In this document: piece by piece, positions 35,273 through 42,620 of the stretch
Layout: every line of letters starts with the position of its first letter
Position numbering within the stretch: the first letter of the stretch is position 1
Assembly: GCF_900102465.1 (NCBI RefSeq)
Contig: NZ_FNBW01000009.1
Coordinates: 62,001 to 126,000 of the forward strand
Origin: Thalassobaculum litoreum DSM 18839
GTDB taxonomy: Bacteria > Pseudomonadota > Alphaproteobacteria > Thalassobaculales > Thalassobaculaceae
Length of the DNA stretch: 64,000 bases
Reading direction: 5' to 3'
Made by a program: the position numbers and the translations under genes
Notes under the pieces: generated by a model
Database searches by the model: none
What the model was told of the DNA's origin: nothing
What the model saw: only the letters and a program-made list of their open reading frames with translations

Positions 35273-35728
35273 TCACGCCGGCCAGTCGACGATGTGCTCG
35301 ACCAGCTCGGCATCGTCGACCACGGTCTCCGAGATCGCCCGGCCGCGCACCGACACCCCCGCTTCGTGCACCGTGTCGGGGTCGCCGCTGACCAGCGGGT
35401 GCCACCAGTACAGCGGCTTGCCCTCCTTCAGCAGGCGGTAGGCGCAGGTCGACGGCATCCACTGCAGCTGGCTCACCAGCTTGACGCTGAGCACCACGCA
35501 GTCCGGCACGATCTTCTTGCGGTTGGCATAGTCCGAACACCGGCAGCTGCCGCAGTCCAGCAGCTTGCAGGCGACGTCGGTATAGGAGATCTCGTCGGTC
35601 TCGGCGTCCTGCAGCTTGACCAGGCAGCACTTGCCGCAGCCGTCGCACAGGCTCTCCCACTCGGCCCGGGTCATCTGGGAGAGCGATTTCGTCTCCCAGA
35701 ACCGGTCTTCGCCTTCATCCGCCTGCAT
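35273..35728 (-). CDS. UPF0260 family cysteine-cluster protein (YcgN-like)
   Basis: 151 residues, cytosolic. The cysteine cluster [14 protein letters not shown] begins near residue 28, followed by [29 protein letters not shown] and the [11 protein letters not shown] block, all typical of the UPF0260/YkgJ-like group. The cysteines probably bind zinc or an Fe-S cluster. The molecular role of the family is not known. It ends [16 protein letters not shown], also a family mark. Confidence 0.88.
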   Translation of the reverse strand: MQADEGEDRFWETKSLSQMTRAEWESLCDGCGKCCLVKLQDAETDEISYTDVACKLLDCGSCRCSDYANRKKIVPDCVVLSVKLVSQLQWMPSTCAYRLLKEGKPLYWWHPLVSGDPDTVHEAGVSVRGRAISETVVDDAELVEHIVDWPA

Positions 35729-35779
35729 GGTCCCCGTCTACACTTCGGCTTCGCGATGGCGACCACCGAGCGGCCGCAC

Positions 35780-36562
35780 TCAGTCGCGGAAGCTGGGGTC
35801 GATCTTGTCCATCTTGCGCATCAGGGCGGCGAATTCCAGCGCGCCGTATTCGGCGGCGGATTCCGCGAAGCCGTTCACGTCCTCGCCCGACTTCTTGGCG
35901 ACGTTATCGCCCAGCAGGTTCAGCGTCCCGGCCGCCCCGGCGTCGATCTGCACCTGGGCCGCGCGCTCAAGCCGATACAGCCACAGGAAGGCCTCGGCCA
36001 CCGTGCGGCCGGTCGTCAGCAGCCCGTGGTTCTTCAGCACCATGGCGTGGTTGTCGCCCAGGCTCTCCACGATGCGGTCGCGCTCGTCCAGATACAGGCT
36101 GACGCCCTCGTAATCGTGGTAGCTGATCCGGTCGACGAAGGCGGTGGAGCCCATGGAGATCGGCAGCACGCCCTCCTTGACCGCGGCGATCGCCATGCCG
36201 GAGCGCGAATGGGTGTGCATCACCACCTGGTGCAGGTCGCTGTGCGCCATGTGGACGGCGGAATGGATGACGAAGCCTGCCTGGTTCACCCCGTACGGGT
36301 TGTCGGTGTCGATCTTGTTCCCCTCGACGTCGATCTTCACCAGGTTGGAGGCGGTGACCTCGTCGTAGTTCAGGCCGTAGGGGTTGATGAGGAAATGCAG
36401 ATCCGGGCCCGGCACCTTGGCGGTGAGGTGGCCGTAGATCAGCTCGCACCAGCCGAAATAATCGACCATGCGGTAGGCGGCGGCGAGTTCGACCCGGAGC
36501 TGCCACTCGGCGTCGCTGATACCGGCGGGGCGGGCGACCTTCACGGGGGTCATGTCGTTCAT
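35780..36562 (-). CDS. Class II aldolase/adducin family protein
   Basis: 260 residues from the ATG 36560-36562 (MNDMTPVKVARPAGISDAEW), preceded by GGAGG; the frame is open to 36697 but without a ribosome site. Metal-binding motifs of the fold: HTHSRSGMAIA and later LKNHGLLTTG. ELIYGHLTAKVPG and NPYGLNYDEVTASNLVKID are also typical. The family includes fuculose- and ribulose-phosphate aldolases/epimerases and adducin-like proteins of unknown reaction; the lack of a sugar-use context here makes the substrate open. Confidence 0.87.
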   Translation of the reverse strand: MNDMTPVKVARPAGISDAEWQLRVELAAAYRMVDYFGWCELIYGHLTAKVPGPDLHFLINPYGLNYDEVTASNLVKIDVEGNKIDTDNPYGVNQAGFVIHSAVHMAHSDLHQVVMHTHSRSGMAIAAVKEGVLPISMGSTAFVDRISYHDYEGVSLYLDERDRIVESLGDNHAMVLKNHGLLTTGRTVAEAFLWLYRLERAAQVQIDAGAAGTLNLLGDNVAKKSGEDVNGFAESAAEYGALEFAALMRKMDKIDPSFRD

Positions 36563-37228
36563 GGCGGTTTCCTCCGGTGGATTCTGGTGCCGATCCTTGG
36601 CGGTCGTGTCAGGGATGACAGTCCAGCGGGAATCTTGCGGTGGCCGCTTATGGCGCGGTCTGACCTCTATTGAGCGCGCCAGGGGGGTGGAATGCAAGGG
36701 AGGGAGTTAAGAATCCCTAAGAGCGTCTCGTTGAGGCACCCATATCCGAGAAATTCACAGTTCACGGTTGCCTCATACTGCTCCCGAATTATGACGCGTG
36801 CCTACACCACATCATGGAAGTCCGGTAGGGTCTGCATCACACATATGAGATTTGTGGCATAGACAACAATTTGCCGACTCCAGCATCAAACAAGATATCC
36901 TGATCAAAACTGATCGGGCTGTTCAGACTTAAAGTCCTCGTCTTCAATCAAGTGTGAATCGGGCTGGCTTCAACAGCCCATACGTGAGCCCATCTTCCAG
37001 TTTCGCTCGGCACTCTCGAGCATAATCTATACAATTGAATGGCTTACACTACTCTAACTTGCCCCAAACAGACGATGTTGGAGTTCGCACTCACGTAGCG
37101 ACAACCGACCTCACCAACTTGCAAAATTGCCCGGTCGGCCGCTCCGTCACCCCATCACATCATCAACGTAGTCCACCCAGCCTCCATCCAAACCCTATTT
37201 GCGTTGCGAGACTCTGAGAGTTTATTGC
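36563..37228. other. A+T-richer stretch without a convincing gene
   Basis: The first 140 bp after the aldolase start are GC-rich, and from about 36700 the composition changes clearly toward A+T. No frame shows a ribosome site plus coding-like sequence; the only sizeable open frame (37035-37217) has neither. A hairpin GGGCTG/CAGCCC with a 7-base loop lies at 36961-36979. I see no IS ends, integrase or direct repeat to the tRNA. It is probably the left part of an acquired segment or a decayed gene. Confidence 0.6.
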
Positions 37229-37257
37229 TTGCGCATTGTCGCAGCGGAGCACATATT
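37229..37257 (+). promoter_or_regulatory. Promoter candidate ahead of the winged-helix gene
   Basis: TTGCGC (37229-37234) and CATATT (37252-37257) are 17 bp apart, giving a start near 37264, about 20 nt before the ATG. The ribosome site AGGAG (37272-37276) then falls inside the short leader. The transcript could run through the hairpin region and the small basic protein to the terminator at 38162. Confidence 0.5.
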
Positions 37258-37283
37258 GATGAGCAACAGTCAGGAGTTCGTTC

Positions 37284-37670
37284 ATGTCGACGCTCAGAGA
37301 CTTCATTGCCAGCCGAAAGGCCGAAATCCGTCAACAGATCAGTGCCCTGCGGCGTGAAATTGATGAACTAGAGCGAGCGGAAGTAGCTATCTCGGAGGAA
37401 GGTGGAAGTCAGTCACCTCGCACTGGTGACGCCCCTCAACCGGCGAAGGGGACTATCAAGGACATGATACTTCAGGTCCTCGAAGACCAGGGCAATGGGG
37501 CGGAATCCGCAGAGATCATAGACATGATCAAAGCGCGGTTCGACGTTGAAGTCCCTCGGACAAGCATGTCACCACAACTAAGCCGCCTCAAGGCCAATGG
37601 TCTTGTTGGCGTGGTTGGTAAGCGTTGGATTCTGCCAAAGCACATCAACTATCAAACAGACAATGAGTAA
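37284..37670 (+). CDS. Coiled-coil plus winged-helix protein of an accessory locus
   Basis: 128 residues, in clearly less GC-rich DNA than its surroundings. Residues 1-45 form a charged coiled coil (LRDFIASRKAEIRQQISALR and following, with a heptad-like pattern), then a linker rich in Gly, Ser and Pro, then a winged-helix domain from about residue 55 (GTIKDMILQVLEDQGN, SAEIIDMIKARF, MSPQLSRLKANGLVGVVG). This looks like a dimeric DNA-binding protein in which the domain lies at the C-terminus. No effector domain is seen. It is followed at once by a chain of hairpins, and the family is not recognised beyond the fold. Confidence 0.72.
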   Translation: MSTLRDFIASRKAEIRQQISALRREIDELERAEVAISEEGGSQSPRTGDAPQPAKGTIKDMILQVLEDQGNGAESAEIIDMIKARFDVEVPRTSMSPQLSRLKANGLVGVVGKRWILPKHINYQTDNE

Positions 37671-37677
37671 CACTAAT

Positions 37678-37966
37678 GAGCCGCCTTCCTCGATTGAGGA
37701 GGCGGCTCACACGCCGACGGAGCGCCAACTCCGTCAAACGAAACTCCGAGAGCCGGGTCCGGCTATCAGGAGTGAACGCAGTGTCCCACCGGACATCCTC
37801 CACCAGGGGGAGTTAGGCCCTGGGAAAGGAGACTATATGCGGACCTTAAGTAGCCTTGCGGCAGGCTTTAACCAGCCGTACTTGTTGTTGTAGCAGGCGG
37901 TCCGTGGCGGGGCGCAAGCCCCTCCACGGTTAAGGTACTGGAATCCCTACAATCTGTCCACAGATT
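37678..37966 (+). ncRNA. Candidate structured RNA: chain of consecutive hairpins
   Basis: Almost every segment pairs locally. H1 37678-37708 GAGCCGCC/GGCGGCTC with an inner TCCTC/GAGGA. H2 37716-37735 GACGGAG/CTCCGTC. H3 37751-37764 AGCC/GGCT. H4 37782-37795 TGTCC/GGACA. H5 37803-37823 CCAGGG/CCCTGG. H6 37846-37871 TTAA and AGCCT against AGGCT and TTAA, with a GT bulge. H7 37902-37929 CCGTGG and GGGGC against GCCCC and CCACGG, closed by a GCAA tetraloop. H8 37951-37966 AATCTG/CAGATT. It lies between the winged-helix gene and a 48-residue gene. I match it to no known RNA family; it could also be a long structured leader. Confidence 0.5.
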
Positions 37967-37990
37967 TCGGTAAAAAAGGAGATCCAACCT

Positions 37991-38137
37991 ATGCCGAAGA
38001 AGCAATCAAGCCCAAAAGTGTCGACGCTAGCATCCAAGGTGCTGAGCGGAGCGAAGAAGCCAACACCGACTGAAACTCGTCGCCTCGCGGCGTCCGTCCT
38101 GGGGCAGGACGAGAAGAAGGGTCAGGGGCGGAAGTAA
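37991..38137 (+). CDS. 48-residue basic protein of the accessory locus
   Basis: Small lysine/serine-rich protein starting MPKKQSSPKVSTLASKVLSG, with a strong AAAGGAG site upstream and a strong terminator 24 nt downstream. The pattern of two amphipathic helices (STLASKVLSGAKK, ETRRLAASVLGQDEKK) resembles short proteins I have seen in accessory regions of other bacteria, annotated only as hypothetical. The charge suggests nucleic-acid binding. Its neighbour upstream is the hairpin chain, so an RNA partner is conceivable but unproven. Confidence 0.65.
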   Translation: MPKKQSSPKVSTLASKVLSGAKKPTPTETRRLAASVLGQDEKKGQGRK

Positions 38138-38161
38138 CACCCACTAATACCATCGAAGACG

Positions 38162-38192
38162 AAGGCCCCGCCATAGTTGGCGGGGCCTTTTG
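38162..38192 (+). terminator. Strong intrinsic terminator, bidirectional
   Basis: AAGGCCCCGCC and GGCGGGGCCTT form a perfect 11-bp stem around ATAGTT, ending in TTTTG on the plus strand. It ends the transcript of the 48-residue gene. On the minus strand the same hairpin lies about 55 nt after the tRNA gene and could end that transcript too. Confidence 0.85.
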
Positions 38193-38245
38193 TATCACGC
38201 CCTATATTAGCGCGGCGGGTCTTGAATTGATGTGATAAGAAGTGA

Positions 38246-38360
38246 TGGTGCGGGTAGTGAGACTTGAACTCACACGAGGGGTTACCTCACACGCTTATAA
38301 AGCACTCGGAGCCCGAATGCTTTGGTAAACGCGCGCGTCTACCAATTCCGCCATACCCGC
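38246..38360 (-). tRNA. Class II (Leu-type) tRNA with enlarged anticodon arm
   Basis: The 115-nt element has an intact tRNA frame on the minus strand. The acceptor stem is GCGGGTA/TACCCGC with encoded ACCA. TGGCGGAATTGGTAGACGC is the D-arm typical of tRNA-Leu. The long variable arm is GAGG/CCTC, and the T-arm is GTGAG TTCAAGT CTCAC. Between D-arm and variable arm there are 44 nt instead of 17. This part folds as an outer stem CGCGTTTA/TAAGCGTG and an inner 11-bp hairpin (one mismatch) capped by GCT. No standard Leu anticodon appears. An alternative 7-base loop TTTATAA would read as anticodon TAT. It may be a disrupted, intron-like or specialised tRNA. Confidence 0.7.
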
Positions 38361-38369
38361 ACTCAATTA

Positions 38370-38398
38370 GAGATAGCGCAATGGCTTCTATTTGTCAA
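38370..38398 (-). promoter_or_regulatory. Promoter of the anomalous tRNA
   Basis: On the minus strand a consensus -35 TTGACA (38398-38393) is followed after exactly 17 bp by TATCTC (38375-38370). The predicted start is near 38363, only about 3 nt before the tRNA 5' end. A perfect -35 suggests the tRNA-like gene is transcribed. The stretch 38399-38599 beyond it holds nothing else I can support. Confidence 0.6.
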
Positions 38399-38599
38399 CC
38401 ACATCTGCAGCACCTTCTTGTCGGGCTCCCCCTTAGCTTGTTCCAAAAGAGGCATCCCGAACAAGTATAAGTATGCTCGCCTCCTGCCCCTCCCTCCCAC
38501 CTTCAACTGCTCGATTGCGTCGTTCCGCTGCCGCGAGGCGGCTTCCAGGTGGTGGCTGCTGCCCTCGGCTAGGCCCGCTCCACCGATCAACTCATCAGC

Positions 38600-39145
38600 T
38601 TACCGCGTCCGCAGTACCACCCACGCGGCGAAGGCGCGTCGATCCTTCGCCGGTTCCTGGGCGAACCGTCGGATCACGTCCTCCGCGTTGATGATGTCCC
38701 GCAGGACCGCCGACTTGTAGTAAGTGTCGTCCGGGGCGTAGTCGGCGGCGTGGCGCTTGAGCTGCATCACCACGAACTCCTCGCCGAATTCCCGGATCGC
38801 CGTGGGGAACGTGCCCATGACCGATGCATTGGAGCATTGCCCTTTGGCAAAGCCATGGTCCAAGGCGCGGTAGGCCTGGGTCCAGGCGGCGTCGCTTCGT
38901 GACGCGCGGGTTGCGCCGACCAGCAGATCCGCCGCCGTGCGCGCAAGACAATGAAACAGCGCGTAATAGGTCGTACTGACGGCGCGCCGAAGATTGGCCT
39001 GGGTGGGCTTGCCCTTCTTACTGCGAACCAGGTCCTTCGCAGTCTCGATCAGACTGAGATCAAGCGGCCTCAGGGCTTCGGTTCCCCAGATCGGACTTTG
39101 CGATATAGGTGAAGACCGGGAATGCGGTCTCCCCGGCCTCCTCAA
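38600..39145 (-). CDS. HEPN-like helical protein of a two-gene module
   Basis: Helical protein with LRRAVSTTYYALFHCLARTAADLLVG followed by WTQAYRALDHGFAKG, a pattern known from HEPN-type proteins. A canonical RNase Rx4-6H motif is not evident; RALDH is the nearest. The start is unclear: the only standard codon in the open frame is TTG at 39145, inside the upstream gene by 86 nt. The HEPN part seems to begin near LRPLDLSLIETAKDLV (about 39075), where only CTG is available, so translation may depend on coupling to the upstream stop at 39060. Confidence 0.62.
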   Translation of the reverse strand: MRRPGRPHSRSSPISQSPIWGTEALRPLDLSLIETAKDLVRSKKGKPTQANLRRAVSTTYYALFHCLARTAADLLVGATRASRSDAAWTQAYRALDHGFAKGQCSNASVMGTFPTAIREFGEEFVVMQLKRHAADYAPDDTYYKSAVLRDIINAEDVIRRFAQEPAKDRRAFAAWVVLRTR

Positions 39146-39353
39146 GCAGCGGCCGGATGTGACGGACCATCGATGTCGTTTGCCCGACGTCGAGCTGCTC
39201 CTGCTTGCCGTCGTAGACGACGTTGATGAACAGGGCCCTGCTGCCGTCGTGATCGATCTGCGGGGTCAGGTTGACCGCGACGATCTTGACGGTATCCAGC
39301 CGCCTGGACAGCTCCGCCTTGATGATGTTCCGGACTTCGGTCTGATCCGCCAT
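39060..39353 (-). CDS. Small alpha/beta protein partnered with the HEPN-like gene
   Basis: 97 residues, starting MADQTEVRNIIKAELSRRLDT. It reads as helix, then strands VKIVAVNLTPQID and RALFINVVYDG, then helix SMVRHIRPLLEEAGET and strand AFPVFTYIAKSDLG. It lacks the GSxxxG and catalytic acids of MNT nucleotidyltransferases, so the common MNT-HEPN label cannot be applied directly. It overlaps the next gene, and such overlapping pairs are typical of toxin-antitoxin or defence modules. I do not recognise the family. Confidence 0.6.
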   Translation of the reverse strand: MADQTEVRNIIKAELSRRLDTVKIVAVNLTPQIDHDGSRALFINVVYDGKQEQLDVGQTTSMVRHIRPLLEEAGETAFPVFTYIAKSDLGNRSPEAA

Positions 39354-39478
39354 GGGTCCGCTCCTCAGCGAGGGGACAGTCTACAACATAACGCGTTCGG
39401 CGGATATCCGGCTCAACCAAGGACCAGGCGCCGCCCTCCCCCAGGCGGGAAAGCAGCGCCCCATCCCTCACCAGCCCC

Positions 39479-40330
39479 TCACCCACCAGCGCGGATCTGC
39501 TCCAGCACCGGCAGCAGGTAGTCGCGGAACACGGCCGGGTTCTCGCTCATGGGGAAGTGGCCGCATTCCTTCATGATCACCGCCTCGGCCCCGTCGATGG
39601 CGGCGGCCGTGCGCTCGGTATCCTCCGGGGTGCAGGAATAGTCGTACTCGCCGGTCAGCAGGTAGAGCGGGCAGCGGCTGGTGTCGATCAGGTGGGTGCG
39701 GTCGCGGTAGTCACTGTCCTCGCGGTAGAAGTACAGGTCGCCTTTGAAGATCCCCGGCCCGCTCTGCATGTAGCCCCACAGGGTCTCCCAGCGGTACTCG
39801 TCCGGCGATTGCGGTGCGACCAGGCCGGAGACCATGGCGGCGCAGACTTCGCCGCCATGGACGTCGCCGCGGTGCAGCCAGCTGGTGTCGTACCAGGAGG
39901 TCTGGTGGTCGGCGCATTCCACCCCGATCAGGGCACGGAACCGGTCGGCGTGATGGGCGCCCAGGTTCAGCACGACGCGCCCGCCCATGGAGCAGCCGAT
40001 CACCGCCGGGCGGTCGAGCTCCATGGCGTCGGCCACGGCCAGGATCGCGTCGGTATAGAGGTCGGAGGTCAGCCGGTACTCCTCCTCGTGGAAGCCGACC
40101 GGCGGGTTCGACTTGCCGTGCCAGGGCAGGTCGAAGGCGATGACGCGAAAATGCTCGGTGATTTCCGGGTCGGTCATCATGTGCCGGTACTGGCGGCCGT
40201 CGGAGCCGGCGGTGTGCAGGCAGAGCAGCGGGATACCCTGACCCGCCTCCTCGATATAGACGCGGCAGGCGCGGCCGCCGATGTCCAACGTAGCGTAGCG
40301 GCCGAGGATCGGTTCGTACTGAATCGCCAT
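39479..40330 (-). CDS. Alpha/beta hydrolase
   Basis: 283-residue serine hydrolase of the alpha/beta fold. LLCLHTAGSDGRQYRHM forms the oxyanion region, the nucleophile Ser114 lies in VIGCSMGGRVVL, LLTGEYDYSCTPED carries the acid, and ECGHFPMSENP holds the catalytic His. No signal peptide. It is followed 2 nt later in the operon direction by nothing, and is itself 2 nt downstream of the SCP2-like gene, with which it is cotranscribed. Substrate unknown; C-C hydrolases and lactonases have the same layout. Confidence 0.85.
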   Translation of the reverse strand: MAIQYEPILGRYATLDIGGRACRVYIEEAGQGIPLLCLHTAGSDGRQYRHMMTDPEITEHFRVIAFDLPWHGKSNPPVGFHEEEYRLTSDLYTDAILAVADAMELDRPAVIGCSMGGRVVLNLGAHHADRFRALIGVECADHQTSWYDTSWLHRGDVHGGEVCAAMVSGLVAPQSPDEYRWETLWGYMQSGPGIFKGDLYFYREDSDYRDRTHLIDTSRCPLYLLTGEYDYSCTPEDTERTAAAIDGAEAVIMKECGHFPMSENPAVFRDYLLPVLEQIRAGG

Positions 40331-40332
40331 GG

Positions 40333-40746
40333 TCAGGCCCTCCCCGCGCCGGTTTCGGTCGGTTTGGCGAAACGTCTGGGTAACGCCAACACCTCCTTCA
40401 CGTAACGTAAATGTGCCATCAGCGGCTGCAGGTCGCCCTCCAGCCGGGCGACGCCGAGGCGGGTCATGGCGATCACGTCGTGGTAGCCCGGCGCCGGCAT
40501 CGCCTCCCAGTGGCGGGTCCAGGCGTCCGCCTCGGCCTTGATGGCGAAGCGCCAGGCGCGCATGCGGAACGGGCCGGTCTCCACCGCCTCGATGCGGCCT
40601 TCATGCACCCGGATATGCACCGGCGTGTCGTCGGCCTGGACCAGGAATTCGCCGCTCAGCGTCCGCCCGCGGCGCACCAAGCCTTCGTTTTCATTCACCA
40701 ATTCTGGCAGGCGCCCCAGGATGCGCGCGATCTCTTCGCCGGTCAT
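40333..40746 (-). CDS. SCP2-like small lipid-binding-type protein
   Basis: 137 residues with LSGEFLVQADDTPVHIRVHEGRIEAVETGPF, the strand-turn pattern of sterol-carrier-protein-2-like domains, followed by helices with many Trp and Arg. No signal or membrane segment. The stop lies 2 nt before the alpha/beta hydrolase gene on the same strand, so the two are one operon; it could present a hydrophobic substrate to the hydrolase. The family match is by pattern only. Confidence 0.6.
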   Translation of the reverse strand: MTGEEIARILGRLPELVNENEGLVRRGRTLSGEFLVQADDTPVHIRVHEGRIEAVETGPFRMRAWRFAIKAEADAWTRHWEAMPAPGYHDVIAMTRLGVARLEGDLQPLMAHLRYVKEVLALPRRFAKPTETGAGRA

Positions 40747-40950
40747 CTCCGTCCCTTCATGGCTTTTTCCTTCGGTCGGCAGGCGCCAGCATAGACACCC
40801 GATCCCGCGCCCGGAAGATGCGGAGAGCGGGGGCGAAACCGATCAGGGTGAGGAAAAATTAACCCTTCCCGGTGTCTAATCCGGCCCACGAACTACTTTC
40901 CAGAGCGGTCGATTTACGCCCGTCATCCCGGCATTCTGGTAGACCAATCG

Positions 40951-42618
40951 ATGCAGAGCGCCAACGCAATGACCGACCAGGCCGATCGCCGCGCGACCAA
41001 GGACACCCGACTCCCGCGGTATGTGATCCGCCGCGGCGCGATCGCCGCCCTGATCGGCCTGGTCTGCGCCCTGCTGCTGGAACTGGCGCTGGCCGACGTG
41101 GCGCGCAGGAACGCGGAAAACCGGGCGCGCGACGACCTCAACCTGCTGCGCGCCTCGCTGCAGCAGGTGCTCAGCCGCGACGTTCAGCTGATCCGCGGCA
41201 TGGTCGGCTATGTCCGCGCCCGCCCCGACCTGACGCCGGAGGAGTTCGCCCTGATCGCCCAGGACATCCTGGAAGGGGCGCCGGAGCACGTGCGCAACCT
41301 CGCGCTGGCCAAGGATCTCGTGGTCTCCCACATGTACCCGATCGCCGGAAACGAGCAGGCGATCGGCCTCGACTACCGCAAGACCGAGAACCAGTGGCCG
41401 GCGGTGAAGCAGGTGATCGAGGAGGAACGGATCATCGTCGCCGGGCCGGTCGAGCTGGTCCAGGGCGGGCTCGGCCTGATCGCCCGCTTCCCGATCCGGT
41501 TGCGAGCCGACAAGACCGGCGAACGCCGGCTCTGGGGCATCGCGTCCACCGTCATCGACTTCACCCTTCTGCTGCGCCATTCCGGGTACGAGCGGTTCGC
41601 CGAGACCTATCACCTGGCCCTGTCCGGGCGGAACGGCGATCCGGAGAACCGGGAGATCATCTGGGGCGACCCGGAGATCGACAGGCTGGATCCGATCAGC
41701 CTGGACGTGGCGATCCCGACCGGGTCGTGGCGGATCATGGCGGCCCCGCGGGAAGGCTGGCCGAACTTCACCAGCTACCTTTCCGTCACCCTGCCGGGCC
41801 TGGTGCTGCTGCTTGCCGGCTTCGCCGTCTGGACGGTCTCGCGCTACCGACGCGCGGAGGAGCGCTCGCTCGCCAACGAGGAGGTCCTCGCCGCCCTGCA
41901 GCGCGCCGAAGAGGCGAGTGCCGCCAAATCGACCTTCCTGGCGGTCATGAGCCATGAGCTGCGCACCCCGCTCAACGCGATCATCGGCTTCAGCGAACTG
42001 CTGGAGAACAGCCCGCGCAACAGCCGGGTCTGGGAGCGGGCGGGCGAGTATGTGGGCGACATCCGCCAGAGCGGCCGGTTCCTGCTGTCGATCATCGACG
42101 ACATTCTCGACCTGTCCCGTATCGAGAGCGGCCGCCGGGCGGCGTCGATCGAACACGTGGATATCGTGCCGCTGCTCCTGGAGAGCGCGACCCGGCTGCG
42201 GGTCGAGTTCGAGAACAACGGCGTCGCGCTGTCGGTCTCGGCCGAAGCCGAGGAGATCGTCGCCCTCGCCGACCGGCGCGCAGTGATGCAGATCATCGCC
42301 AACCTGCTGAACAACGCGCTGAAATACGCCGGCACCGCGGCCAATGTGAACGTCAGCGCCTCCCTGATCGACAAGGATCGGATCGAGATCGCCGTGCAGG
42401 ACGACGGACCGGGCATCCCCGAAGAGAAGCTCGGCGAGATCATGAAGCCCTTCGTCCAGCTGTCCTCGTCCTACGCCCGGGCGGCCGGCGGCGTTGGCCT
42501 GGGGCTGACCATATGCCAGTCCCTCGCCCGTACCATGGACGGCACGCTCTCCGTCGAAAGCCGCGTCGGCCAGGGCACGACCGTCCGGCTGACCCTGCCG
42601 CGAAGTCCGGCCGCCTGA
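40951..42618 (+). CDS. Orphan membrane sensor histidine kinase
   Basis: 555 residues. A first membrane helix (IAALIGLVCALLLELALADV, residues 31-50) is followed by a periplasmic CHASE-like sensor of about 220 residues, a second helix (LPGLVLLLAGFAVWTV), then HisKA with phospho-acceptor His335 in FLAVMSHELRTPLNAIIGF and HATPase with NLLNNALKYAG, VQDDGPGIPEE and GVGLGLTICQSL. ATGs at 40951 and 40969 are both possible and neither has a good ribosome site. No response regulator is next to it. It ends 2 bp from the convergent lysA. Confidence 0.85.
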   Translation: MQSANAMTDQADRRATKDTRLPRYVIRRGAIAALIGLVCALLLELALADVARRNAENRARDDLNLLRASLQQVLSRDVQLIRGMVGYVRARPDLTPEEFALIAQDILEGAPEHVRNLALAKDLVVSHMYPIAGNEQAIGLDYRKTENQWPAVKQVIEEERIIVAGPVELVQGGLGLIARFPIRLRADKTGERRLWGIASTVIDFTLLLRHSGYERFAETYHLALSGRNGDPENREIIWGDPEIDRLDPISLDVAIPTGSWRIMAAPREGWPNFTSYLSVTLPGLVLLLAGFAVWTVSRYRRAEERSLANEEVLAALQRAEEASAAKSTFLAVMSHELRTPLNAIIGFSELLENSPRNSRVWERAGEYVGDIRQSGRFLLSIIDDILDLSRIESGRRAASIEHVDIVPLLLESATRLRVEFENNGVALSVSAEAEEIVALADRRAVMQIIANLLNNALKYAGTAANVNVSASLIDKDRIEIAVQDDGPGIPEEKLGEIMKPFVQLSSSYARAAGGVGLGLTICQSLARTMDGTLSVESRVGQGTTVRLTLPRSPAA

Positions 42619-42620
42619 CC

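Noticed and set aside
37035-37217. 60-codon frame in the A+T-richer gap
   Set aside because: No ribosome site, no domain pattern and composition like the surrounding non-coding DNA.
37663-37893. 76-codon frame overlapping the stop of the winged-helix gene
   Set aside because: Its translation has no domain-like pattern and it runs through several strong hairpins, so the RNA reading explains the region better. Coupled translation is not excluded.
37837-37893. 18-codon frame with a good AAAGGAG site (MRTLSSLAAGFNQPYLLL)
   Set aside because: It could be a leader peptide, but it is very short and its bases pair in H6. Too little support for a CDS.
38246-38360. Group I intron in the tRNA
   Set aside because: The insert is only about 27 nt, far below any group I or II intron, and contains no core motifs.
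38600-39353. Classification as an MNT-HEPN toxin-antitoxin pair
   Set aside because: The small partner shows no GSxxxG...D nucleotidyltransferase motif and the HEPN protein has no clear Rx4-6H, so only a looser label is justified.
40876-42156. Antisense frame across the second histidine kinase
   Set aside because: The plus-strand frame carries complete HisKA and HATPase motifs; the antisense frame has none.
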